From: Labilithrix sp. | GTDB lineage: Bacteria > Myxococcota_A > Polyangia > Polyangiales > Polyangiaceae | Direction: 5' to 3' | NCBI GenBank assembly: GCA_019637195.1 | Contig: JAHBWA010000012.1 | Span: forward strand, 1-64,000 | Length of the DNA stretch: 64,000 bases | Shown: in pieces, positions 43,916 through 52,859 of the stretch | Position numbering within the stretch: the first letter of the stretch is position 1 | Layout: every line of letters begins with the position of its first letter | Made by a program: the position numbers and the translations under genes | The notes under the pieces: model-generated | Database searches by the model: none | Told to the model about the DNA's origin: nothing | The model's input: only the letters and a program-made list of their open reading frames with translations

Positions 43916-45091
43916 ATGCGCGCGCTCTCGGCCGATCGAGCGCGCTCGCCTCGTCTCGCGATCGCGTTCGCGCTCGTCCTCTTCGGCGGCTGGCTCGCCT
44001 GGTTCGTCGGCGCGAGGGTGAGCGTCTACGAGGTGAGCGACGCCTCACGGCTCGAGACCGAGCGGAGGGCGCACTCGGTCGACGCGCCCGCGTCGGGGCG
44101 GCTCAGGACCTTCGACCTCGCGCTGAACCAGTCGATCGCCGAGGGCGACGTCCTCGCCGTGCTCGACTCCGAGGCGGAGGAGCGGCGCCTGAACGAGGAG
44201 CGCACGCGCCTCGCCACGCTGTCGCCGGAGATCGACGCGCTCGCGCGTGTCCTCTCGGCCCACGAGAAGGCGCTCGCGGCCGACCGCGCCGCCACCGGCG
44301 TCGCCGTCGAGGGTTGGAGAGCGAAGCACGACGAGGCGGAGACCAGCGCGCGCCTCGCGAGCGAGGAGGCGCAGCGGGCGAAGTTGCTCCAGGAGCGCGG
44401 CGCGATCTCGGAGGCGGAGGCGAAGCGGTCGTCCGCGCGCGCCGACGAGACGCGCGCGGCGGCGCGGGCGCGAGCGCTCGAGGTCGATCTCGAGGGGCGC
44501 GCGCTGCGGACCCGCGAGAGCCAGGGCGTCGCGCGGATCGAGGATCTCCGCCGCGAGCTCGCGACGCTCGAGGGCCGGCGCGCCACGTCGCGGGCGATCA
44601 TCGCCGAGCTCGAGCACGAGATCGAGCGCCGGACGATCCGCGCGCCCGCCTCTGGACGTGTCGAAGACGTCGCCGCGCGCACCGCGGGGGCCTGGGTGAA
44701 GGAGGGGGAGAAGCTCGGCGTGATCGTGCCGGACGGTCCTCTACGCGTCGTCGCGGAGTTTCCTCCGCGCACCTCGATCGGGCGCGTCCGCGCGGGCCAG
44801 CCGGCGCGCGTCCGGCTCGACGGCTTCCCCTGGACGCAATATGGCGCGCTCGGCGCGCGCGTCGTGTCGGTCGCGAGCGAGCCGCGGCAGGGCCACGTAC
44901 GGATCGAGCTCGACGTGACGACCGCGCCGTCGGACCGGATCCCGCTCCAGCACGGGATGACCGGCTCGACCGAGATCGAGGTCGACGCCGTGTCGCCTGC
45001 CACCCTCGTCCTTCGGAGGACGGGGCAGCTCCTCGAGCGTCCGCGAACGGCGGAGGCGCAGCCCACCCGGACCAGCGGCGGTGCGTCGTGA
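43916..45091 (+). CDS. HlyD-family membrane fusion protein
   Basis: A 391-residue periplasmic adaptor. One inner-membrane helix lies at ~17-37 (IAFALVLFGGWLAWFVG). The first half of a lipoyl-like domain follows at ~55-90 (VDAPASGRLRTFDLALNQSI). A long alpha-helical hairpin, very rich in Glu/Ala/Arg, spans ~95-235. Then come the second lipoyl half (TIRAPASGRVEDVAA) and beta-barrel segments to ~365. It should link the inner-membrane transporters to an outer-membrane exit duct; no TolC-like gene is in the window. The sigma-54 promoter at 43864 supports this ATG. The stop overlaps the next GTG start. Confidence 0.85.
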   Translation: MRALSADRARSPRLAIAFALVLFGGWLAWFVGARVSVYEVSDASRLETERRAHSVDAPASGRLRTFDLALNQSIAEGDVLAVLDSEAEERRLNEERTRLATLSPEIDALARVLSAHEKALAADRAATGVAVEGWRAKHDEAETSARLASEEAQRAKLLQERGAISEAEAKRSSARADETRAAARARALEVDLEGRALRTRESQGVARIEDLRRELATLEGRRATSRAIIAELEHEIERRTIRAPASGRVEDVAARTAGAWVKEGEKLGVIVPDGPLRVVAEFPPRTSIGRVRAGQPARVRLDGFPWTQYGALGARVVSVASEPRQGHVRIELDVTTAPSDRIPLQHGMTGSTEIEVDAVSPATLVLRRTGQLLERPRTAEAQPTRTSGGAS

Positions 45092-47772
45092 TCGCGCGAG
45101 GGGGCCGGCGGCGCTGGCTCGTGCCCGAGGTCGTGCAGACGTCGGCGATGGACTGCGGGCCCGCGTCGCTCAAGGCGTTGCTCGAGGGGCACGGGATCTC
45201 CGTCAGCTACGGCCGCCTGCGCGAGGCCTGTCAGACCGACATCGACGGGACCTCGATCGACACGCTCGAGGACGTCGCCGGTCGGCTCGGGCTCGAGGTC
45301 GAGCAGTCCCTGCTGCCGGTCGACCACCTGTTCCTCCGCGGCTCCGGGGCTCTCCCGGCGCTGCTCGTCGTGCGCCTCCCGAGCGGCCTCACGCACTTCT
45401 CGGTCGCGTGGCAGAGGCACGGGCACCTCGTGCAGGTCATGGACCCCGCGAGCGGCCGGCGATGGATGCACGTGAGGCGCTTCATCGAAGCGGTCCACCT
45501 CCACACCGCGGAGCTCGAGCCCGATGTCGTCGCGGAGTGGCTCGCGTCGGACGAGCTCCGCGGCGCGCTCCGCGAGCGGATGGCGCGGCTCGGCGCGGCG
45601 GGCGGCTCGGGGCTCGGAGAGATCGCGCGCGCGGGCGACTGGCGCGCGATCGCCGTGCTCGACGCGTCGGTGCGCATGGTCCAGTCGATCGTCGACGGCG
45701 GCGGCCTCCGCCGAGGAGCGGAGGCGGTCGCCGCGTTGCGGGCGATCCACGAGGAGGCGTGCGCGAGCCCGGCGGCGATCCCCGAGCGCTTCTGGACGGT
45801 GCTCCCGAGCGGGCTGCGCGGGGGCGCGGAGGCCATCGCGATCCGCGGCGCGGTGATGCTCACCGTTCGCCGCGTTCGCGAGGGCGCGGCCGACGGCGAG
45901 CTCTCTCCCGAGCTCGCGCTCGCGCTCGCCGAGCCGAAGCCTCGGCCGGGGCGCGAGCTCCTCCGGATGCTCCGCGAGGACGGCGCGATCGGGCCGGCGG
46001 TCCTCGGGCTCGGCCTCGTCGCGGCGGCGAGCATCGCGATCGTGCAGGCCCTCTTGCTGCGCGCGCTCCTCGAGGTCGGGCGCGATCTCGGACCGCTCGA
46101 GCAGCGGCTCGCGGCCGTCGCGGCGCTGCTCGTCCTGATGCTCGTCGCGCTCGGCCTGGAGCTGCCCATCGCCTCGGGGGTCCTCGGGCTCGGACGCAGG
46201 CTCGAGGCGCGGTTCCGGCTCGCCTTCCTCGCGAAGCTGCCGCGCCTCGAGGACCGCTACTTCGCGAGCCGCCCGACCGCCGACATGGCCGAGCGGAGCC
46301 ACGTCGTCCACGCGCTCCGTGACCTGCCCGTGATGGCGGCGCAGGTGGTTCGCTGCGCGCTCGAGCTCGCGGTCACGGCGTGCGCGGTCGCGCTGCTCGA
46401 TCCGCGGAGCGCCGGGTTCGCGCTCGCGCTCGCGGCGGCCGCGGTGGCGATCCCGCTCGCCGCGCAACCCGTCCTCGTGGAGCGCGAGCTGCGCGCGCGC
46501 ACGCACGTCGGAGCGATCTCGCGGTTTTACCTGGATGCGATGCTCGCCTCGGTCCCGATCCGCGCCCACGGCGCCGAGCGCTCGGTCCGCCGGGAGCACG
46601 AGTCGCTCGTGCTCGAGTGGACGCGGGCGGCGCGTGGCCTCGTCTCGGCCGTCGTCGGCGTCGAGGGCGCTCGAGCGGCGGTGATGCTCGGCTTGACGAT
46701 CGCGCTCGTCTTCTCGTACCTGGCCCGCGCGTTCGAGCCCGCCAGCGCGCTCTTGCTCGTCTACTGGACGCTGAGCCTGCCGGTCCTCGGGGAAGAGCTC
46801 GCGCGCCTCGTCCGGCAGTATCCCGCGCGCCGCAACCTGACGCTCCGCTTGCTCGAGCCGCTCGGCGCGCGCGAGGCGCCGTCCTCGTCGGGGGGCGACG
46901 CTCCGGACGATCGCGCCGTCCGCGCTCGAGGCGTCGCGATCTCGTTCGAGGACGTCGGTCTCGTGGCCTCCGGCCACACGATCCTCGAGGGGATCTCCGT
47001 CGCTCTCCGCCCGGGCGAGCACGTCGCGGTCGTGGGCGCTTCGGGGGCTGGCAAGTCCAGCCTCGCGGCGGCGCTGCTCGGCTGGCACCGGGCTTCGTCG
47101 GGACGGATCGTCGTCGACGGCGCGCCGATCGAAGACGTGCTCGACCGGCTGCGAGGGGAGACCGCGTGGATCGAGCCGAGCGTGCTCCTCTTCAACGCGT
47201 CGCTCCTCGACAACCTCCGCTACGGAGCCGACGAGACGGCCTCGCGCGCGGACGTGCTCGACGCGGCCGACCTCCACGGCGTCGTCGCGAGCCTCCCCGA
47301 GGGGCTCCAGACGGCGCTCGGTGAAGGAGGCGCGCTCGTGAGCGGCGGGGAAGGGCAGCGTGTGCGCCTCGGGCGCGCCTTCGGACGAAAGGACGCGCGG
47401 CTCGTGATCATGGACGAGCCGTTTCGCGGGCTCGACCGTGGGACGCGGCGGCGCCTCCTCGCGGCGGCTCGGTCGTGGTTCGAGGGCGCGACCTTGATCG
47501 CGATCACGCACGACGTCGGCGACACGCGGGACTTCGAGCGCGTTCTCGTGCTCGACGGCGGTCGTCTCGTCGAGGACGACGTCCCGGGGGAGCTCGCCGC
47601 GCGACGAGGCTCGCTGTACGAGGCGCTGCTCGACGCCGAGCGATCGGTGCACGAGGAGCTCTGGTCGGGCGACGTCTTCCGCGCGCTCCGCCTCGATCGG
47701 GGCCGGCTCCAAACGCGCGGGCGGACGCCGGAGCAGGGCGACGGCGCGGATCTTCGCGAGGTGGCGCAGTGA
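45088..47772 (+). CDS. Peptidase-containing ABC exporter (C39, bacteriocin type)
   Basis: An 894-residue exporter from a GTG overlapping the adaptor stop. Residues ~10-130 are a C39 peptidase with oxyanion Gln17, catalytic Cys23 (SAMDCGPASLKALLEGHG), His103 (LTHFSVAW) and Asp119 (VMDPASG), all present. C39 domains cut after Gly-Gly in leaders of exported peptides. A long linker (~140-290) separates it from the membrane domain (~295-600). The ATPase has Walker A GASGAGKSS, signature VSGGEGQ and Walker B LVIMDEPF. The arrangement matches NHLP/lantibiotic-type exporters, except that the linker is longer. The likely substrate is the Gly-Gly repeat protein encoded divergently. Confidence 0.9.
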   Translation: MIARGGRRRWLVPEVVQTSAMDCGPASLKALLEGHGISVSYGRLREACQTDIDGTSIDTLEDVAGRLGLEVEQSLLPVDHLFLRGSGALPALLVVRLPSGLTHFSVAWQRHGHLVQVMDPASGRRWMHVRRFIEAVHLHTAELEPDVVAEWLASDELRGALRERMARLGAAGGSGLGEIARAGDWRAIAVLDASVRMVQSIVDGGGLRRGAEAVAALRAIHEEACASPAAIPERFWTVLPSGLRGGAEAIAIRGAVMLTVRRVREGAADGELSPELALALAEPKPRPGRELLRMLREDGAIGPAVLGLGLVAAASIAIVQALLLRALLEVGRDLGPLEQRLAAVAALLVLMLVALGLELPIASGVLGLGRRLEARFRLAFLAKLPRLEDRYFASRPTADMAERSHVVHALRDLPVMAAQVVRCALELAVTACAVALLDPRSAGFALALAAAAVAIPLAAQPVLVERELRARTHVGAISRFYLDAMLASVPIRAHGAERSVRREHESLVLEWTRAARGLVSAVVGVEGARAAVMLGLTIALVFSYLARAFEPASALLLVYWTLSLPVLGEELARLVRQYPARRNLTLRLLEPLGAREAPSSSGGDAPDDRAVRARGVAISFEDVGLVASGHTILEGISVALRPGEHVAVVGASGAGKSSLAAALLGWHRASSGRIVVDGAPIEDVLDRLRGETAWIEPSVLLFNASLLDNLRYGADETASRADVLDAADLHGVVASLPEGLQTALGEGGALVSGGEGQRVRLGRAFGRKDARLVIMDEPFRGLDRGTRRRLLAAARSWFEGATLIAITHDVGDTRDFERVLVLDGGRLVEDDVPGELAARRGSLYEALLDAERSVHEELWSGDVFRALRLDRGRLQTRGRTPEQGDGADLREVAQ

Positions 47773-49904
47773 CCGCCCCCGCCGCGGCGCGAAGCGAAGG
47801 GCTCGCGTCGCTCGCCTGGCCGGCGTCGCGCGCCGCCGAGGCGGTCGCCGCGCTCGCCGCGACGGCCGGCCTGGCGGTGCGGCGAGGTGTTCTCCCCGCG
47901 CCTCCAGACGGCGCGTGCGCCTCGCCCGACGGCGTCGCGCTCTGGATCGAGCACGCGAGCGCCCACGTCGGGATCGACGCGGAGCCGGTGGGGGCGTTCT
48001 ATCCGGATCTCGAGGCGCTCGCGCGCGGCGCGCCGCCGGCGCTGCTGGCGCTGGGGCCCGATCTCCTGCTCGCGGTCGCCGCGGTCGACCGCTCGACGGC
48101 GCGCGTGATCGCGCCCGACGGAGCGGCCCATGCCGTTCCTTTCGCCGATCTCTGGGCTCGCCTGGTGTCCGGCATCCCCGACGCCGACGATGCCGGGCTC
48201 GACGAGCTCCTCACGCGCGCGAGGGTGCCGGGACGCCGCCGGGCGCGCGCCCGCGAGAGCCTCCGGCGGACGCGCCTGTCCGCCCAGTGGGTCGAGGGGT
48301 GGTGGATGTTGCGACCGCGCCCGTCGGCGGCGCTCCGCGAGCACGCTGCGCACGGGCGGCTCGGGCGGCGGCTCGTCGCGATCGTCGCCGCGCACGCGCT
48401 GCTCTCGGGTCTCGGCCTGGTCGGGTGGTGGCTCATCGGCGCGGGCGCGCTCGACGGGCGGCTGGATCGCGGCTGGCTCGTCGCGTGGGCGCTGCTCCTC
48501 GTCACGCAGGTCGCGACGCACGTGCTCGTGAGCCGCGCGGAGTCGCTCCTCGCCGTCGACGTCGGCGGGCTCCTCAAGCAGCGCCTGCTCGCCGGCGCGC
48601 TCGCGCTCTCGCCGGAGCGCGTGCGCAGGCGAGGCGCCGGCCAGCTCCTCGGGACGGTGCTCGAGTCCGAGGCGATCGAGGAGCTGGCGCTCTCGGGCGG
48701 GTTCACCAGCGTGGTGTCGCTGGTCGAGCTCGTCGCCGCCGCCGTGGTCCTCGCGTGCGGAGCCGCCGCGCGCGTGGAGCTGTCCTTGCTCGCGCTCTGG
48801 ATCGTGCTCACGGGCGCGCTGGTGCTCCGCTACTGGCGCGCTCGGCGCGACTGGACCGACGAGCGCATCGAGATGACGCACGCGCTCGTGGAGAAGATGG
48901 TCGGTCATCGCACGCGCCTGGCGCAGGAGCGGCCCTCGTCGCGCCACGCGAGCGAGGACGAGGCCGCCGCGCGGTGCCTCGCGACCTCGGAGCGCATGGA
49001 TCGGCGCGCGGCGAAGCTGGCCGCGGTCGTCCCGCAGGGGTGGCTCGTCGTCGGGATCGCCGCGCTCGGCCCGACCTTCGCCGCGGCCGGCGCGTCCGTC
49101 CCGGACGTGGCCGTCTCGGTCGGCGGCGTGATCCTCGCGTACCGCGCGCTGCGAAAGCTCGTGCTCGGCCTGACCAGCCTGTCCGGCGCGCACCTCGCGT
49201 GGCGACGGGTGCAGCCGCTCCTCGAGGACACGCCGGTAGACGTGGACGCGGATCCGAGGCTCGTCCCGGGCGTCGCGCTCGAGGCCGGGCGCGCGCCGAT
49301 CCTCGACGCCCGGGAGGTCTCGTTCGCCTACCCGCGTCGCGCCGAGCCGGTCCTCCGCGTCTGCGACCTCGCGCTCCGCTCGGGCGACCGCGTGCTGCTC
49401 GAGGGCGCCTCGGGCGGAGGGAAGTCGACGCTCTCGGCGCTGCTCGCCGGTCTCCGCGAGCCCACCGCGGGCGTCCTGCTCCTCGGCGGGCTCGACCGGC
49501 GCTCGCTCGGCCTCGCCGCGTGGCGGAGGCGCGTCGCGTTGGCGCCGCAGTTTCACGAGAACCACGTCCTCACCGGGACCCTCGCGTTCAACCTGCTGAT
49601 GGGGCGCCGCTGGCCGCCGCGGGCGGAGGACCTCGCGGAGGCCGAGTCGCTCTGCCTCGAGCTCGGGCTCGGCCCGCTGCTCGCGCGCATGCCCTCGGGC
49701 ATCGAGCAGATGGTCGGAGAGACCGGCTGGCAGCTCTCGCAGGGCGAGAAGAGCCGCCTCTACCTCGCGCGCGCGCTGCTCCAGAACGCCGACGTGCTCG
49801 TCCTCGACGAGAGCTTCGCCGCGCTCGATCCCCACACGACGCGCGCCGCCTTCGCGTGCGTCCTCCGGCGCGCGAAGACGCTGCTCGTGGTCGCGCACCC
49901 GTAG
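47769..49904 (+). CDS. Second ABC exporter, peptidase-less
   Basis: A 711-residue permease-ATPase from a GTG overlapping the previous stop. Residues ~1-160 form a domain placed like the peptidase of its partner (DGVALWIEHASAHVGID, ARVIAPDGAAHAVPFADLW). It shows no Gln-Cys-His-Asp set, so it looks like a degenerate C39-like or docking domain. Membrane helices run from ~195 to 450. The ATPase has Walker A EGASGGGKSTLSALLAG, signature LSQGEKSR and Walker B VLVLDESFAALDPH. NHLP-type export loci also pair a peptidase-bearing and a peptidase-free ABC protein; the two probably form one heterodimer. The end is short (LLVVAHP) but the fold is complete. Confidence 0.87.
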   Translation: MTAPAAARSEGLASLAWPASRAAEAVAALAATAGLAVRRGVLPAPPDGACASPDGVALWIEHASAHVGIDAEPVGAFYPDLEALARGAPPALLALGPDLLLAVAAVDRSTARVIAPDGAAHAVPFADLWARLVSGIPDADDAGLDELLTRARVPGRRRARARESLRRTRLSAQWVEGWWMLRPRPSAALREHAAHGRLGRRLVAIVAAHALLSGLGLVGWWLIGAGALDGRLDRGWLVAWALLLVTQVATHVLVSRAESLLAVDVGGLLKQRLLAGALALSPERVRRRGAGQLLGTVLESEAIEELALSGGFTSVVSLVELVAAAVVLACGAAARVELSLLALWIVLTGALVLRYWRARRDWTDERIEMTHALVEKMVGHRTRLAQERPSSRHASEDEAAARCLATSERMDRRAAKLAAVVPQGWLVVGIAALGPTFAAAGASVPDVAVSVGGVILAYRALRKLVLGLTSLSGAHLAWRRVQPLLEDTPVDVDADPRLVPGVALEAGRAPILDAREVSFAYPRRAEPVLRVCDLALRSGDRVLLEGASGGGKSTLSALLAGLREPTAGVLLLGGLDRRSLGLAAWRRRVALAPQFHENHVLTGTLAFNLLMGRRWPPRAEDLAEAESLCLELGLGPLLARMPSGIEQMVGETGWQLSQGEKSRLYLARALLQNADVLVLDESFAALDPHTTRAAFACVLRRAKTLLVVAHP

Positions 49905-49957
49905 GCCGCCGCTCGGGCGGCGCGCCGCGCTGCAGCCGGAGCGGCGTGCTGGCTGCA
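49905..49957 (+). terminator. Hairpins after the export operon
   Basis: GCCGCC-GCTCG-GGCGGC at 49905-49921 follows the stop codon directly. A second stem, TGCAGCC and GGCTGCA, spans 49931-49957. The operon converges with ccmB, so a two-way terminator is expected. Neither hairpin has a T-tract. Confidence 0.45.
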
Positions 49958-49987
49958 CGCGCCGGCGTCGCGCGTGGTCGCCGAGGC

Positions 49988-50743
49988 TCACTCGTCGACG
50001 AGCGCGCCGAAGAGGGCGATGCCCATCGCGAGGCCGACGAAGACGAACAGGCCCATCAGCCCGAGGAACCCGCTGTAGTCGTCGAACGGCTGCGTCTCGA
50101 AGGCGTTGCGCGTCCCGGCGACGCCGCACACGAGCACGGGTGACAGGAGCGGGAAGAGGACGACGGCGAGCACCAGATCGCGCGCGCGCGTGCGCACCGT
50201 CATGACGCCGAAGAGCGTGCCGATCAGCGCGAGCGCGGCCGTGCCCATGACCGTCAGCGCGGCGAACGCGAGCGCGTGCACGGACGCGGGATCGTGCGTC
50301 GCGCGAGGATCGCGGAGGGCGTCGTCCGGCGGCGAGAAGTCGATGGCGAACAGGAACATCGACAGCGCGATCAGCGGCACCTCGACGAGGAGGATCGTCC
50401 CGAACGTCGCCAGCGCCTTGCCGAGGAAGATCGACGCCCGGGCGATCGGCGAGACGAGCAGCGCCGTCAGCGCCGACTCGTCGCGCTCGCGCTGCCAGAT
50501 GCGGCTGAACGAGAGGACGGACGCGAAGAAGACCGCGATCCAGATGGTGCCTGCGGCGGTCGCGCGGTTGTACTTCGGGTGGACGAAGTACGTCATGCTC
50601 GCCAGGACGCCGACGACGATCGCGAAGACGCCGGCGGTCGCCAGGACCTCGCGGGTCCGGAGCTCGATGCGCACGTCCTTGCGGCAGATCGCCCACGCCG
50701 CGGCGAGGACGCCGAGACGTCGCCGCGCGGTCCTCGTCGCCAT
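49988..50743 (-). CDS. ccmB: CcmB-like heme exporter permease
   Basis: A 251-residue inner-membrane protein with about six helices. The family hallmarks are a cytoplasmic KDVRIELRTREVL just before helix one, FASVLSFSRIWQRERD, and LLVSPIARASIFLGKALATF. CcmB is the membrane part of the CcmABCD complex that serves cytochrome c maturation. ccmA and ccmC are not in the window; they may lie elsewhere, since the next minus-strand gene downstream is unrelated. The ATG at 50743 was chosen because upstream codons of the open frame are Arg/Ser-rich and not protein-like. Confidence 0.85.
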   Translation of the reverse strand: MATRTARRRLGVLAAAWAICRKDVRIELRTREVLATAGVFAIVVGVLASMTYFVHPKYNRATAAGTIWIAVFFASVLSFSRIWQRERDESALTALLVSPIARASIFLGKALATFGTILLVEVPLIALSMFLFAIDFSPPDDALRDPRATHDPASVHALAFAALTVMGTAALALIGTLFGVMTVRTRARDLVLAVVLFPLLSPVLVCGVAGTRNAFETQPFDDYSGFLGLMGLFVFVGLAMGIALFGALVDE

Positions 50744-50993
50744 GCGCGATGTATAGGCGAAGTGCCGGCGGAGCGTTAGCGGGTCGCGCCGGCCGGCCGC
50801 GCTCGGCTCTGCGGCGAGCGCGGCCGAGCTCGCGGCTCCGCGTGAGGCCGGCCGTCGGCTCGATCGAGACGGCCGGGACCGCACGAATCCGTGCACGAGG
50901 AGCGTCGCGTCCCCGGCGCGTCGGCCGGCCTCGCTCGCTCGGTGCCCGAAGCGCGTCGCGGCCCCGTCCGCGTCGGCCCGCCGGCCCGCCCGC

Positions 50994-51935
50994 TCAGTGC
51001 CCGAGGAGCGTCGCGTCGCCGCCGGCGGCCATCGCGCGGACCTTGTCGGCCGCGATCTTGCGCTGCTCGGGCGTGAGGATCGGGAGGATCTTCTCCGCGA
51101 AGCCGCTCATCCGATCGACGCCGAAGCGCGCCATCGCCTTCGCGTCGTGCGGCGGCGCGACCTGGTCGAGGTCGAACGTGTCCGCGCGGAACGCCTCGAG
51201 CGAGCGCTTCCCTGCGTGCGGCCCGCCGCCGTGACGGGGGCCGCCACGCTTGCCCTCGGCGTGGCCCGGACCGCGCTCACCGCGCGCGTGGTGCCTCCAG
51301 CCCCCGGCGTTCGCGCCGTCCTTGTGGGCCTCGCGCCCTTCCTTGTAGGCCTCGCGCATCGCGTCGCGGATCTGGCCGCGCTGCTCGTCGGTGAGCTGCA
51401 GATCGTCGGCCAGCGCCTTGAGCTTCCCGAAGCCGCCCTTCATGTGCTCGCCGCGCTCGCCGCGCTTCGCCTTCATCTGCTTCTCGAGAGCGTCGACGAA
51501 GGCGCCCCGCTGTTCGGCGTCGAGCAAGCCGTGGAGCTTGGTGAGCGCGGCGCGATCGTCGGCGCGGACCTTCTCGAAGTCCGCCGTCACCTTGTCGATC
51601 TTCGGCTGGAGCGCGGCGCGGTCGAGCGTCCCGCTCTCGATCTGGGCGGCGAAGGCCGTCATCAGCTCCTTCTTCGCGTCGCCCATCGGCGCGTGACGCG
51701 CCTCGGCCTCGGCGGCGAGCTTCTCGATCTCGGCGCGTTGCTCGGGGCGGAGCGGGACCTCTCCGAGCGCGTCGCCGACGAGCCTCACGACGCCGTGGGT
51801 GTTCGTGCCGATGGGCGCTTTGGTCGCCGCGCTGGCGCTCGTCTGCGGCGACTCGACCGTGCCGCCGCAGGCGACCGCGAACACCGACACGCCGGCGACC
51901 GAAAGAGAGAACGCGATGCTTCGAACGAGCTTCAT
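50994..51935 (-). CDS. Spy/CpxP-like LTxxQ lipoprotein
   Basis: A 313-residue exported protein. GGAGG lies before the ATG at 51935; the signal peptide ends VFAVAC, so it is a lipoprotein. The mature part is highly helical and charged, with LTxxQ-type motifs LRPEQRAEI (~65), LTDEQRGQI (~185) and LTPEQRKI (~290). These mark the Spy/CpxP family of periplasmic chaperone or metal-stress sensors. A His/Gly-rich insert at ~210-245 (HHARGERGPGH, GGPRHGGGPHAG) could bind metal. The length is about twice that of Spy, consistent with a double module. No sensor kinase neighbours it. Confidence 0.78.
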   Translation of the reverse strand: MKLVRSIAFSLSVAGVSVFAVACGGTVESPQTSASAATKAPIGTNTHGVVRLVGDALGEVPLRPEQRAEIEKLAAEAEARHAPMGDAKKELMTAFAAQIESGTLDRAALQPKIDKVTADFEKVRADDRAALTKLHGLLDAEQRGAFVDALEKQMKAKRGERGEHMKGGFGKLKALADDLQLTDEQRGQIRDAMREAYKEGREAHKDGANAGGWRHHARGERGPGHAEGKRGGPRHGGGPHAGKRSLEAFRADTFDLDQVAPPHDAKAMARFGVDRMSGFAEKILPILTPEQRKIAADKVRAMAAGGDATLLGH

Positions 51936-52043
51936 CCAGATGACCTCCGCTCGAGTATGACGCGCGAAGTGCCCGATCCGCTGCATCCCGCCCGGTAAAG
52001 AACCGTAAACGGGATCAAGTGCTCGTAATCGCGAAGGTTTTGG

Positions 52044-52553
52044 CTATAGCCCGTTCTCTTTGATGTACTGGTTCGTGAAGGCGGTGCTGTTGTCGTACGA
52101 GGCGCGGAGGTCCGCCATGATGCGGTCCTCGACCATGCCGCCGACCATGAAGACCTTCACCTCGACGGAGATGCGGCACATGCGCCGGATCTTCTTGTCG
52201 CCGATCTTCTCGGCCCAGAGCTCGCCGCTCACCTTCGTCTTGTCCGCCATCGTGCTCGGCGTGACCTTGAAGGAGTAGCGCTTCGTCTTCTTGTCGAAGG
52301 TCCCTTCCTCCGTGTACGCGAGGCGGTCGCCGATCACCTTCTTCAGCGCGCCGGGCAGGTCCCCGACGGGCGGATCGACCTGGACGCGGCGGACGATCTT
52401 GTCGCCCTCCTCCTTGGAGTCGAGGAGCTTCCAGCCCGGGAACTTGAGCGCTCCCTCGTAGAGCTTCTTGTTGAACCCTTCGTCGAAGACGATCTTCGAC
52501 CAGAACGTATCTTCGTCGGTCTCGATCTCGTGGCGGAGCGTGGTTTCGGGCAT
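52044..52553 (-). CDS. DUF2505 START-like (SRPBCC) protein
   Basis: A 169-residue cytoplasmic protein with the SRPBCC/START fold pattern: an N-terminal strand (TLRHEIETDEDTFWSKIVFD), strands with RRVQVDPPV and RYSFKVTPSTM, and a long C-terminal helix (GGMVEDRIMADLRASYDNST). The family, DUF2505, binds hydrophobic molecules in a deep pocket; no ligand is known. The ATG at 52553 matches the start of homology-like sequence; the upstream extension is Arg/Pro-rich. Confidence 0.75.
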   Translation of the reverse strand: MPETTLRHEIETDEDTFWSKIVFDEGFNKKLYEGALKFPGWKLLDSKEEGDKIVRRVQVDPPVGDLPGALKKVIGDRLAYTEEGTFDKKTKRYSFKVTPSTMADKTKVSGELWAEKIGDKKIRRMCRISVEVKVFMVGGMVEDRIMADLRASYDNSTAFTNQYIKENGL

Positions 52554-52859
52554 CTCGGTCCTCGGAAGGGCAAAAGGTGCAGCTCGCGAGCGGCACGGCG
52601 TGGAACGGGTCGGGTCGAGCACGAGGGCCGGCGGGGCGGCTGTCCGCGTCGCCTCGGCGCTCGGGACCTCTTCGAGCCCCGCAGCCTAACCAATGCGCGC
52701 GCGAACGAGATCCGAAATGCGGCCCGGACGGTCCGCGGCCAACCCCGGTGGGCGCTCATGATCAGGGCCCGGCGATCCACGATCAGGGTAGGAGATCCGC
52801 GAAAATACGCGGGTCGCGCGCCGTCCACCGCTGGCACGCGGCTTGTTACATGACCAGCC
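52554..52859. other. Divergent intergenic region with direct repeats
   Basis: About 306 bases between the DUF2505 gene and the serine protease gene, with no small open frame worth calling. It holds two direct repeats, GATCAGGG at 52760 and 52781 (each followed ~10 bases later by GATCC, 21 bases apart), and a -24/-12-like element at 52832. Confidence 0.5.
52832..52847 (+). promoter_or_regulatory. Sigma-54-like promoter at the protease gene
   Basis: TGGCACGCGGCTTGTT matches TGGCACG-N4-TTGCW except that the -12 GC reads GT. Transcription would start only two or three bases before the ATG at 52860, which implies a leaderless mRNA or a chance match. Two direct repeats 21 bases apart lie upstream (52760-52798). 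Confidence 0.35.
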
